Shown: piece after piece, positions 43,250 through 50,606 of the stretch | Layout: each line of letters opens with the position of its first letter | How positions within the stretch are numbered: the stretch's first letter is position 1 | Origin: CF-13 sp036782775 | GTDB taxonomy: Bacteria; Chloroflexota; Dormibacteria; CF-121 | Reading direction: 5' to 3' | DNA: 64,000 nt | Assembly: GCA_036782775.1 (NCBI GenBank) | Contig: DAIPYJ010000010.1 | Location: forward strand, 4,704 to 68,703 | The notes under the pieces: generated by a model | Database searches by the model: none | The model's input: only the letters and a program-made list of their open reading frames with translations | What the model was told of the DNA's origin: nothing | Program-made: the position numbers and the translations under genes

Positions 43250-44476
43250 CTATTCCTGAGGAGCGGCGCTGATCTCGGCCAGGACGCGCTCGGGCTCGGC
43301 ATGTGGCACGCGCTCGATTTCGCCCGGGTAGTCGGCCACATCAGCCTCCGGCTCGGGGCGGCCAGCGGCGGGCTCCTGCACCTGCTTCAGGGACAGGCTG
43401 ATCCTGCGCCGGCTGCGGTCTGCTTGCAACACGCGGACCCGTAGCTTCTGGCCGACCTGGACAACGTCCTCCGTGTGCTCGACGTGCTCCCAGGCCAGCT
43501 CCGAAATGTGAAGCAAGCCTTCGATACCGTCGCCGATCTGGAGGAAGGCGCCGTACTTCTTGATCTTCGTGACCTCACCCTCGACGATCGCGCCGGTTGG
43601 GAAGCGCTTCTCGATGTGATCCCAGGGATCCTGGCCGAGTTGGCGGAGGCTCAAGGAGATGCGCGAGGTTTCCGGGTCGAGCTTGATGACTTTGACCCGG
43701 ACCTCCTGCCCGATCTGGAGCACGTCGGCGACGTTGCCGACCCGGTCCCATGACAGCTCCGAGATGTGGATCAGGCCATCCGCGGCGCCCAGGTTGACGA
43801 AGGCGCCGTAGGTGGTCAGGCCGGACACCCGGCCGGTGATCTCGTCGCCGACCTTGAGCTTGCCAAACAGCTCGTCGCGCTGGCGGGCGCGGTCTTCGTC
43901 GAAGGCGGCCTTCTGACTCACGATCAGACGATTGCGCTTGCGGTTGACCTCGAGGATCTTGACGCCGATGCGCTGACCGACCAACTCCTGGAGGTTCGAG
44001 GCGTGGGTGCGCGACACTTGCGAGGTTGGGAGGAAGCCACGAAGGCCGAGGATATTGACGATCAGGCCACCCTTGTTCTGCTCCCGCACGTCGGCGTCGA
44101 GCATCTCACCGCTTTCCTGCTGCTCCTGCGCCTTGACCCAGACCGACTCGGCGCGGGCCCGGCGGAGCGAAAGGACGACGTTGCCGTCCTCGTTTTCAGG
44201 CTGGAGGACGAAGACCTTGATCTGGTCGCCGGCATGCAGGTCCGGACCGCCGCCGGCCTCGCGGGTACCCAGCTCTCGGCTGGAAATCACGCCTTCTGAC
44301 TTCGATCCGACATCGACCAGCACCTCGTCCGGATCGACCCGGACCACGACACCATCGATGATGTCGCCATGGGCTAGCCGCTTGCTAGATGCTTCCTCCT
44401 GATTGAGGAACTCCTCCATCGTCGCGGTTGCGCTTTGCGAGTCGGATGAGTCCTGAGAAAGCTCGAAATCAGACAA
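43250..44476 (-). CDS. rpsA: Ribosomal protein S1-like RNA-binding protein
   Basis: A 408-residue protein with four S1 domains in tandem (about 35-110, 120-185, 200-275 and 285-360), each with the GxVxxxxxxGxFV/HISE pattern, for example VSGLTTYGAFVNLGAADGLIHISELSW. It binds mRNA at the 30S subunit. It is shorter than the six-domain E. coli S1, as in many Gram-positive relatives. Start TTG 44476 lies eight bases after aggtggtgg. The acidic N-terminal 30 residues are Ser/Glu-rich. Confidence 0.85.
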   Translation of the reverse strand: MSDFELSQDSSDSQSATATMEEFLNQEEASSKRLAHGDIIDGVVVRVDPDEVLVDVGSKSEGVISSRELGTREAGGGPDLHAGDQIKVFVLQPENEDGNVVLSLRRARAESVWVKAQEQQESGEMLDADVREQNKGGLIVNILGLRGFLPTSQVSRTHASNLQELVGQRIGVKILEVNRKRNRLIVSQKAAFDEDRARQRDELFGKLKVGDEITGRVSGLTTYGAFVNLGAADGLIHISELSWDRVGNVADVLQIGQEVRVKVIKLDPETSRISLSLRQLGQDPWDHIEKRFPTGAIVEGEVTKIKKYGAFLQIGDGIEGLLHISELAWEHVEHTEDVVQVGQKLRVRVLQADRSRRRISLSLKQVQEPAAGRPEPEADVADYPGEIERVPHAEPERVLAEISAAPQE

Positions 44477-44551
44477 ACCAGTAGGCCACCACCTTTTGTT
44501 ATTGGAACTCGTTGGTCGTCAGGTTGTAGGCAAGAGCGCGAGTCACCCCGA

Positions 44552-44557
44552 AGTATA
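44552..44557 (-). promoter_or_regulatory. Extended -10 box of the S1-like gene
   Basis: TGTTATACT on the minus strand (TATACT at 44557-44552 with upstream TGn). No -35 is clear, as is normal for extended -10 promoters. It predicts a 5' leader of about 70 bases. Confidence 0.5.
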
Positions 44558-44652
44558 ACAAGCGACCTGAGGCGTTTCTCCGCAAAACGGCCGGAAAAAA
44601 GTGAGTTCGCCCATAGACGTCCCCGCGAATGCTTGCCTAGACTAAAAGTGTC

Positions 44653-45525
44653 ATGTTGCCCTGGCGACGCGAGCCCACCGCTTTTGCGATTTCCGGCGGC
44701 GGCGCCCGCGGTGCCACCCAGGTCGGCATGCTGCGCGCCCTGCTCGAGCGAGGGATCAAACCTGATCTCGTGGTCGGGGTTTCCATCGGGGCCTGGAACG
44801 GGGCCTGGATCGCACACCGGCCGGACGTCGAGTGGGCACGCAAGCTGGAAGACGTCTGGCGGTCGGTGACGCGCCGGACGATCGACATGGTCTGGTGGCG
44901 GGCGGCCCGGAACATGGTGCGCCGGAAGCCGTCGCTTTACGAGGGCGGAGGTTTGTCCCGGTTCGTCGCCCGGCATCTGCAGGTCCATAACTTCGAGGAC
45001 CTGGCGGTGCCTCTGCACACGGTTGCCATCGATCTGACGATGGGCACCAAGGCGGTGTTCTCCCATGGGCCGCTGGCCCCCGCGGTCCTGGCCTCGTCGG
45101 CGATTCCAGGGGTGTTTCCGCCGGTCGAGATCGACGGCCATCAACACGTCGACGGTGGCCTGGTCGACCCGACTGGTCTCGATACCGCTATCGAGCTTGG
45201 CGCCCGGCGAGTCTTTGTCCTGGACTCGGGCTATGCGGGTCGGCTGCCGGCGCCCCTGGGTTCGATGAACGCCATCGTCGACCACACCTTCCAGGTCGCG
45301 GCCCAGCACCGGACAAGATGGACGATCAAGCAGATGGGGCGGTCGGTCGACATCGTCCACATGCGTCCCGACGCCGGGTTTTTACGGCATTCGATGGACT
45401 TCGGGTCGACCGACTTCTATCTAGCCGAGGGCTACCGATACGCCTGCGAGGTCCTCGACAGCCGGCGCCGTAGAGCCCGTCGTCCGGTCGAACTAGCGCC
45501 GATCGCCGCGCCGGTTTACCACTAG
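44653..45525 (+). CDS. Patatin-like phospholipase
   Basis: A 290-residue serine lipase: oxyanion GGGARG (15-20), nucleophile elbow GVSIG (42-46) and the catalytic Asp in HVDGG (166-169), in the right order and spacing. It should cleave acyl esters from membrane phospholipids. There is no signal sequence, so it is cytoplasmic or peripheral. The ATG is nine bases after TAGACT (44638-44643). Divergent from the S1-like gene. Confidence 0.88.
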   Translation: MLPWRREPTAFAISGGGARGATQVGMLRALLERGIKPDLVVGVSIGAWNGAWIAHRPDVEWARKLEDVWRSVTRRTIDMVWWRAARNMVRRKPSLYEGGGLSRFVARHLQVHNFEDLAVPLHTVAIDLTMGTKAVFSHGPLAPAVLASSAIPGVFPPVEIDGHQHVDGGLVDPTGLDTAIELGARRVFVLDSGYAGRLPAPLGSMNAIVDHTFQVAAQHRTRWTIKQMGRSVDIVHMRPDAGFLRHSMDFGSTDFYLAEGYRYACEVLDSRRRRARRPVELAPIAAPVYH

Positions 45526-45541
45526 CCCGGACCGAATCGCG

Positions 45542-45829
45542 GTGTCGCAGTACGACGTCACCGCCATTGCCGTGGACCCTACAAGCGGCGCCGTGATCGG
45601 ACGGCCACGGGTGGAGCGTGTCGATACGGAAACGAATGACGTCTTCCGCGGCTGCAAAAGCCCGTGGGAGGTCGAGGACCGGTATCACGCCTACTGGAAT
45701 CGGCTGGACGACTCGTGGGAACGGCAGTTTCCACCCGGGAAAGAGAAGGTTTTCGTCCTTCACGTCGACGCGGTCCGTCCGTCAGACGGAGGAAATATCG
45801 TCGAGCTTAGCGCGAGACGCGGAAGCTGA
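45542..45829 (+). CDS. Hypothetical protein, 95 residues
   Basis: GTG start; predicted mixed alpha/beta (QYDVTAIAVDPTSGAVIG, then EVEDRYHAYWNRLDDSWERQF and KVFVLHVDAV). No family is recognised. It follows the patatin stop by 16 bases and may be its partner. The last 23 bases overlap the convergent NadC-like gene. Confidence 0.5.
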   Translation: MSQYDVTAIAVDPTSGAVIGRPRVERVDTETNDVFRGCKSPWEVEDRYHAYWNRLDDSWERQFPPGKEKVFVLHVDAVRPSDGGNIVELSARRGS

Positions 45830-47012
45830 AGTCGAAGGCCTTGACGGACTGGGTCAGCTGATCCACCGAGATGAAGTCCACGCCGGCGAGCGCGTAGGCG
45901 CGCGCGTTATCGAGCCCGACCTTTCCGGTGATCTCCACCTTTGCCCGTCCCTGAACCAGGGCGATAGCCTGCCGGACCTGGCCGGGCGGAAAGTTCTCGA
46001 GCCGAAGCACATTGACCTTGGCCTGGAGGGCCTGCTCGAGCTCCTGCATGTTGGTCACCGTGAGCTCGATCCGCTTGCCCTGATGCGTCTTGCGGAGCTG
46101 CCGGACGATGTTCGGCACGCCGTCGCTCAGCGCGAGATGCGACCCGGTCACGATCAAGCGCTCGGACAGGCCTTTCAGGTGGACGATGCCGCCGCCGCAC
46201 TCGACCGCGTACTTCTCGAGGAACCCGAGACCAGGCGAGGTGCTGCGCGTGCCAAGAATGCGGGTCTTGGTCCCGCGAACGGCATTGGTGAAGCGGGCGG
46301 TCTGACTGGCAACTCCGGTAAGGTGCTCGAGGAAGTTCAGGGCGGTTTGCTGCGCCTGCAGCACGCTAACCGCCGGGCCCGAAACTCGGGCCACGAGCTG
46401 CCCGCTGGAGAGGGTCGCGCCATCGGTCGAGCGCGCCTCGAAGTTGATGTTTTTGTCGACCAGCTCGAAGACACGGCGGAAGAATGGCAGGCCGGCCAGC
46501 ACGCCGTCTTCGTTCGCGATCAGCTTGCCCCGCGCCTTGACCTTGCCCGGGAAGAGCGCCTGCGTTGTCATGTCCCCATCGCCGACGTCCTCCGCCAGTG
46601 CCTCCTTGATGAGCTTGTCGACGGTCGCCATGGGAAACCGCATGGTGATGACCGGCGGGGCGACCGGCTTGGGAGCCGGGGTCGGAGGCGGTGGCGGCGT
46701 GGCGGGGCGCGGCGGCATCCCCGGAGGACGACCTGCCGTTCGCCAGGGCGAGCCGAGACCCAGGATCGTGGGCCTGGGGAAGGGCATGATCGGGACGCCG
46801 GGCGGCAGCGGTGGCTGCGGCGGCGGCTGAGGTTTAGCTTGCTGGACCACGGTCGGAGCCACCGGCTCTGGAGCCGGTGCCGGCGCCCGCTGCGCGACCG
46901 GTTTGGTGGCCGGGCGTGCGGCGACCGACGTCTTTCGGGCCACGGAGGCGCCCTTCTTCGATCCTGAGCCCGTCTTCGGGCGCGCCGATTTGGCGCTCGG
47001 CTTTGCCTTCAC
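45807..47012 (-). CDS. NadC-like protein with substituted active-site residues
   Basis: A 401-residue protein from GTG 47012. Residues 1-125 are Lys/Ala then very Pro-rich; residues 126-401 have the NadC fold (TALNFLEHLTGVASQTARF, EKYAVECGGG). The phosphoribosyltransferase residues are lost: usual ERTALN reads QQTALN, TRKT reads TRST (255-258), NHR reads VHL (277-279), KDNH reads TGSH (289-292), the acidic pair near IELTV (315-319) is altered and LDN reads LEN. It is unlikely to make nicotinate mononucleotide. It ends the pantothenate operon after panC. Confidence 0.8.
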   Translation of the reverse strand: MKAKPSAKSARPKTGSGSKKGASVARKTSVAARPATKPVAQRAPAPAPEPVAPTVVQQAKPQPPPQPPLPPGVPIMPFPRPTILGLGSPWRTAGRPPGMPPRPATPPPPPTPAPKPVAPPVITMRFPMATVDKLIKEALAEDVGDGDMTTQALFPGKVKARGKLIANEDGVLAGLPFFRRVFELVDKNINFEARSTDGATLSSGQLVARVSGPAVSVLQAQQTALNFLEHLTGVASQTARFTNAVRGTKTRILGTRSTSPGLGFLEKYAVECGGGIVHLKGLSERLIVTGSHLALSDGVPNIVRQLRKTHQGKRIELTVTNMQELEQALQAKVNVLRLENFPPGQVRQAIALVQGRAKVEITGKVGLDNARAYALAGVDFISVDQLTQSVKAFDFSFRVSR

Positions 47013-47065
47013 TTTTGAAGTTGTCGTCCGCCCCTTCGCCTTAATCTTCGAGCGCCGGTCTGAAC

Positions 47066-47899
47066 TCAGACCCGCTCGGCTCCGAACACGACGTTATCGA
47101 TCAATCTTGTCGATCCAAGTTTAACAGCGACCGCCAAAACATTGCCCGGCTGAACACGGATGGGTGGACGCAGCGTCGTGTCTTCCACCACGGAAACGTA
47201 CCCGATCTCCAGCTGCGGAACCTTTCCGAGCACATCTTTCGCCGCCCCTTCGAGGGCGCTCGGGTCCGTCTCGCCCGCCTTGAAGCGATCCGCCGCCGCG
47301 ACCAGGGCCCGATGGATCGCGGAGGCCTCCCGACGCTGCCCCTGGTCGAGATAGGCATTTCGCGAGCTCATCGCCAGCCCGTCCGGCTCGCGAACGGTCG
47401 GGACGGTCACGATCCTGATCGGCAGGGCAAAGTCCCGAACCAGCTGCCGAACCAACACGACCTGCTGGAAGTCCTTCTGGCCGAAGTAGGCGCGTTTCGG
47501 CTGGGTCAAATTGAAGAGCTTGAGCACGACGGTCAGGACCCCGGCGAAGTGTCCCGGCCTGACCTGCCCTTCGAGAACCTGGGCGAGCGGGCCGGGATCG
47601 ACGGCGGTTTTGAACGCAGGCGGATAGATCTGCTCGACTGGCGGATGGAAGATCACGTCCACCCCGAGCGCCTTCAGGCGGTCGCGGTCGGCCTCGAACG
47701 GTCGCGGGTACCGACTCAAGTCTTCCGCCGGCCCGAACTGCCGCGGGTTGACGAAGATGCTGGCGACCACCCGTTGGTTCTCGCGGCGGGCGCGCTCGAG
47801 GAGCGCGTCGTGGCCGGCATGCAGGGCGCCCATCGTAGGGACGAACCCGATCTCCTCGCCGTTATGCCGCCAGGCAATCGCCTGGTCCTGCATTGCCAT
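47066..47899 (-). CDS. panC: Pantothenate synthetase
   Basis: A 277-residue ligase joining pantoate and beta-alanine with ATP. It has GFVPTMGALHAGH (18-30, HIGH-like), VASIFVNPRQFGP, the KMSKS-like DGLAMSSRN and the C-terminal VDNVVFGAERV-type end. Start ATG 47899 is used; the region upstream (LVIESAMAMQDQ) lacks another start. It lies between panB and the NadC-like gene on one strand. panD is not present in the window. Confidence 0.9.
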   Translation of the reverse strand: MAMQDQAIAWRHNGEEIGFVPTMGALHAGHDALLERARRENQRVVASIFVNPRQFGPAEDLSRYPRPFEADRDRLKALGVDVIFHPPVEQIYPPAFKTAVDPGPLAQVLEGQVRPGHFAGVLTVVLKLFNLTQPKRAYFGQKDFQQVVLVRQLVRDFALPIRIVTVPTVREPDGLAMSSRNAYLDQGQRREASAIHRALVAAADRFKAGETDPSALEGAAKDVLGKVPQLEIGYVSVVEDTTLRPPIRVQPGNVLAVAVKLGSTRLIDNVVFGAERV

Positions 47900-47918
47900 C
47901 GCCGACTCGATGACTAAA

Positions 47919-47952
47919 CCCTCAGCCTGCCCGCTCCGGGAGGAAGAGGGGT
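47919..47952. repeat. Dispersed palindromic repeat, copy 9 (diverged)
   Basis: ccctcagcctgcccgctccgggaggaagaggggtg. The minus orientation fits the family (C-run, loop, G-run). It separates panB and panC. Confidence 0.4.
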
Positions 47953-47957
47953 GCTGG

Positions 47958-48761
47958 TCAGCGGGCGGCGTACTCGTGTTCGGCGGTCGGAAAGGCGCCC
48001 GCCTGGACATCCTGATCGAATTGCCGGGCAGCCGCTTCGATGCTCTTCCCCAGCGTGGCGTACTGGCGCACGAACTTGGCGACATGATCGGGATTGAGCC
48101 CGAGGACGTCCTGGATGACGAGCACCTGCGCGTCGCATCCCGCCCCGGCGCCGATGCCGATCGTCGGGACCGAAAGCGCCTCCGAAACGCGCTTTCCCAG
48201 GGCGCTCGGCATGCCCTCCAGCACCACCGCAAAGGCACCCGCCTGTTCCAGCGCCTGCGCGTCCTTGAAGATCTGCTCCGCCGAATCCTCGGTCCGGCCT
48301 TGCACGCGCCAGCCGCCGAACTGGTTGACGAACGTCGGCGTCAGGCCCAGGTGCGCCATCACCGGAATGCCCATCGAGGTGAGCCGGCAGGTGTGGTCGA
48401 TGATGCGGCCGCCGCCTTCCATCTTCACCGCGTGGACGCGCGCTTCCTGCATCAAGCGCCCGGCGTTGCGGATCGTGTCCTCCAGCGAAGCGTGGTACGA
48501 CATGAACGGCATGTCGCCGATGATCAGCGCGTTCGGCGCGCCGCGCACGACGGCGCTCGCGTGCCGGATCATGTCGTCCATCGTCACGCTCAGGGTGTCT
48601 GGATAGCCGAGCATCGTCATGCCCAGGCTGTCGCCAACCAGAAGCACCGGAATACCGGCCCGGTCGAGCCACTTGGCCGTCGTGTAGTCGTATGCCGTGA
48701 GCATCGTGAACTTCTTGCCTTCGGCCTTCCACTTGCGCAGATCGCGAACGTTGACCGTCAT
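47958..48761 (-). CDS. panB: 3-methyl-2-oxobutanoate hydroxymethyltransferase
   Basis: A 267-residue TIM-barrel enzyme forming ketopantoate from alpha-ketoisovalerate and methylene-tetrahydrofolate. Motifs: VGDSLGMTMLGYPDT (magnesium Asp), GDMPFMSY, AHLGLTPT and the catalytic Glu in VLEGMPS. Its ATG overlaps the upstream stop by four bases, so it is coupled to the DUF2520 gene. The pathway order here is DUF2520, panB, panC, NadC-like. Confidence 0.93.
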   Translation of the reverse strand: MTVNVRDLRKWKAEGKKFTMLTAYDYTTAKWLDRAGIPVLLVGDSLGMTMLGYPDTLSVTMDDMIRHASAVVRGAPNALIIGDMPFMSYHASLEDTIRNAGRLMQEARVHAVKMEGGGRIIDHTCRLTSMGIPVMAHLGLTPTFVNQFGGWRVQGRTEDSAEQIFKDAQALEQAGAFAVVLEGMPSALGKRVSEALSVPTIGIGAGAGCDAQVLVIQDVLGLNPDHVAKFVRQYATLGKSIEAAARQFDQDVQAGAFPTAEHEYAAR

Positions 48762-49612
48762 GCTGCGTCCTCCTTCTTGCCCTGAGCGAGCCGTTTCGTG
48801 CGGTCGGCGAGCTGGCGGTAGAGGCGTTGCAGCTCGGGATCGCGGCTGAGCGCCTCGAGGTGTTTGCGAATCGTGCCTTCGTCGCCGCGCGCCGCCGGGC
48901 CGGTGATGGCGTCCGCCGGCGACAGATCGCGAAGGTTGTTGACGGCGCCGGTGAGCAACGCCGTCATGCCCTGGCGCGCCGTCTCCGGATCGATTCCGGC
49001 ATCGGCTGCAAGGGCGATCGCCTCGGCGAGCAACATCGTCGGGTAGTTCGCGGCAAAAACCGCCGCCGCATGGTAGAGCGCATGGTCGACGTGGGTGAGG
49101 TCGAACGCGTGGCCGCCCAGGTCGCTTGCCATCCGGCTCAGCTGCTCGCGAAGAACGCCGTCGGCGTCGATACCAAAATAGGTGCCCGGGACGTTCTCGG
49201 CCGCTTGTGGGCCACGCCGAAAGGTTTGAAGCGGGTGGAAGACGCCGACCCGGAGGCTCCCCTGCTCTGCCAGCGGCTTGAGCGGAGTTCGATCCTGGGC
49301 GCCGCTCAGGTGAACCGCGGCCTTGCCCGCCGCCGAACAGAGCGACTCCGCCATCTCGGCGGCCAGCGACGCAATCACGTCGTCAGGAACGGCGACGATC
49401 GTCAGATCCGCGACGTCGATCGTGGTCGCCGGCGACTGGCAGGGCCTGGCGTCAAGCTCCTCGGCTAGGGCTCGGACGTTGTCTGGATTCCGTCCGCCGA
49501 TGGCGGCGATGGTGTAGCCGGCCTTGTGGAGGCTCCGGCCCAGGGCTGATCCGGCGCGGCCGGGCCCGATGACGCCGATGGTCGGTTTCTGCATGCTTGC
49601 CGTCTCGGTCAC
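48758..49612 (-). CDS. Rossmann-fold DUF2520 protein of the pantothenate operon
   Basis: Up to 284 residues from GTG 49612 (ATG 49594 also possible). It has the NADP-binding start VIGPGRAGSALGRSLHKAGY, then VAVPDDVI, VHLSGAQDRTPLKPL, GVFHPLQTF, and a helical C-terminal dimerisation domain (DUF2520). Such proteins resemble ketopantoate reductase in fold and are often beside panB/panC; a reductase role is plausible but unproved. TATAGT at 49639-49634 is the likely -10. Confidence 0.8.
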   Translation of the reverse strand: MTETASMQKPTIGVIGPGRAGSALGRSLHKAGYTIAAIGGRNPDNVRALAEELDARPCQSPATTIDVADLTIVAVPDDVIASLAAEMAESLCSAAGKAAVHLSGAQDRTPLKPLAEQGSLRVGVFHPLQTFRRGPQAAENVPGTYFGIDADGVLREQLSRMASDLGGHAFDLTHVDHALYHAAAVFAANYPTMLLAEAIALAADAGIDPETARQGMTALLTGAVNNLRDLSPADAITGPAARGDEGTIRKHLEALSRDPELQRLYRQLADRTKRLAQGKKEDAA

Positions 49613-49633
49613 GAGGATCCAAGCGGTGTCTCC

Positions 49634-49639
49634 ACTATA
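49634..49639 (-). promoter_or_regulatory. -10 box (TATAGT) of the pantothenate operon
   Basis: TATAGT on the minus strand, 21 bases before GTG 49612. It predicts a leader of about 15 bases with ttgga as a weak ribosome site. It lies next to a row of hairpins that may end the upstream VOC gene transcript. Confidence 0.5.
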
Positions 49640-49646
49640 ACGGGGT

Positions 49647-49708
49647 CTGCGGCCATAACCCGCAGCCCGCACGCGCGGGATGGTGGGGCCGCGGAAGCGA
49701 CCGCGGCC
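49647..49708. terminator. Three tandem hairpins between the VOC gene and the pantothenate operon
   Basis: ctgcgg/ccgcag (49647-49665), cccgc/gcggg (49666-49679) and ggccgcgg/ccgcggcc (49687-49708) follow one another. No U-tract follows, so these may act by Rho or as RNA-processing sites rather than as simple terminators. Confidence 0.4.
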
Positions 49709-49751
49709 ATATCTCGACCTAGGCTCCCCTATCTTCTGAGGGTTTTTCTCG

Positions 49752-50198
49752 TCAGCCGGCTGCGACGGGCTCCTTGGCACTTTTCCGTCCTGCCGAGGTG
49801 TACTGGAGAAAGCGAATGCCGTTGCCGAAGGGATCGCGGACTCCCATGTCGATGCCATAGAAATTGTCGTTCGGCTCCTGGGTGAACTCGGTGACGCCCC
49901 GGGCCTTGAGCTTCTCGTAGAGTCCGCGGCAATCGTCGGTCACAAACACCAGGCCACTGAGCGCACCAGTGGCGACCAGTTGCCGGAGTTTCTCGGCCGT
50001 GGCCTCGTCGTGCACCGGCGGTCCCGGCTGAAGCAGCTGGATTTCGGTACCGGAATCCCCTGGCACCCGGACCGTCAGCCAGCGAAACGATCCCTGCTTG
50101 ACGTCGCTGCCAACCTCGAGACCAAGCTTGTTGACATAGAAGTCGAGGGCCTTGTCCTGATCCAGGACGATGATCGACGTGACATTGAGTTTGATCAC
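49752..50198 (-). CDS. VOC-superfamily (glyoxalase-like) protein
   Basis: A 148-residue protein with one VOC unit: SIIVLDQDKALDFYVNKLGLEVGSDV, RWLTVRVP, LVFVTDDCRGLYEKLKARGVTEF and DPFGNGIRFLQ. Metal residues are partly kept (Glu in EIQLLQ, Glu/Asp near GNGI). GTG 50198 is the start, nine bases after aggagg; a tiny ATG-AAA-TCG-TGA frame just upstream ends on the same TGA as the start (GTGA). Confidence 0.8.
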   Translation of the reverse strand: MIKLNVTSIIVLDQDKALDFYVNKLGLEVGSDVKQGSFRWLTVRVPGDSGTEIQLLQPGPPVHDEATAEKLRQLVATGALSGLVFVTDDCRGLYEKLKARGVTEFTQEPNDNFYGIDMGVRDPFGNGIRFLQYTSAGRKSAKEPVAAG

Positions 50199-50393
50199 GA
50201 TTTCATTCCTCCTTTTGTCGTTGGGTTCGTTGGAACGAAGCCCATCGTAAGGTGGCTCGGCGCATCAGCGCTTCTCGAAATCTGCTCGATCGCGCCGGCG
50301 TCCCGGATACCCTTCGCCGATGACGGTGCGTCCAATATGACGCCGTTCGTATTGGGACCGTTGCCTCTCCTTGCCTGGGATGCGTAGCGTGAG

Positions 50394-50603
50394 ATGGTGA
50401 CCCGCCAGGAAGAAGCAGAGCTACTCACGGCCGAGCTCGACGAAGTGACCGCCGGAATCGCTCGAGTTGGCCGTGCGCTGCGAGAGCAGCGACGGGTTTC
50501 GCAAAGCCTGCTAACCGAGGTTCGCCGGCTGCGCAAGGTCAACGCGCAGTTGATCGCGCGCCCGATCAGAAAGGCAGCAGCGAGTTCCCCGCTGGCAGGC
50601 TAG
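50394..50603 (+). CDS. Small coiled-coil protein, 69 residues
   Basis: A Glu/Arg-rich amphipathic helix across nearly the whole length (EEAELLTAELDEVTAGIARVGRALREQRRV) with a basic tail. No family. The start is ATG 50394 or GTG 50397, after TAGCGT at 50385-50390. Convergent with ftsH (four bases between stops). Confidence 0.4.
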   Translation: MVTRQEEAELLTAELDEVTAGIARVGRALREQRRVSQSLLTEVRRLRKVNAQLIARPIRKAAASSPLAG

Positions 50604-50606
50604 CCG

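Noticed and set aside
45618..46967. Open frame of 449 codons opposite the NadC-like gene
   Set aside because: Repeats of Arg/Gly/Pro; the minus frame shows the NadC fold.
47066..48238. Extended panC frame (390 codons)
   Set aside because: The extra N-terminal part lies inside panB in another frame and is Arg/Ser/Pro-rich; the conserved protein starts near 47899.
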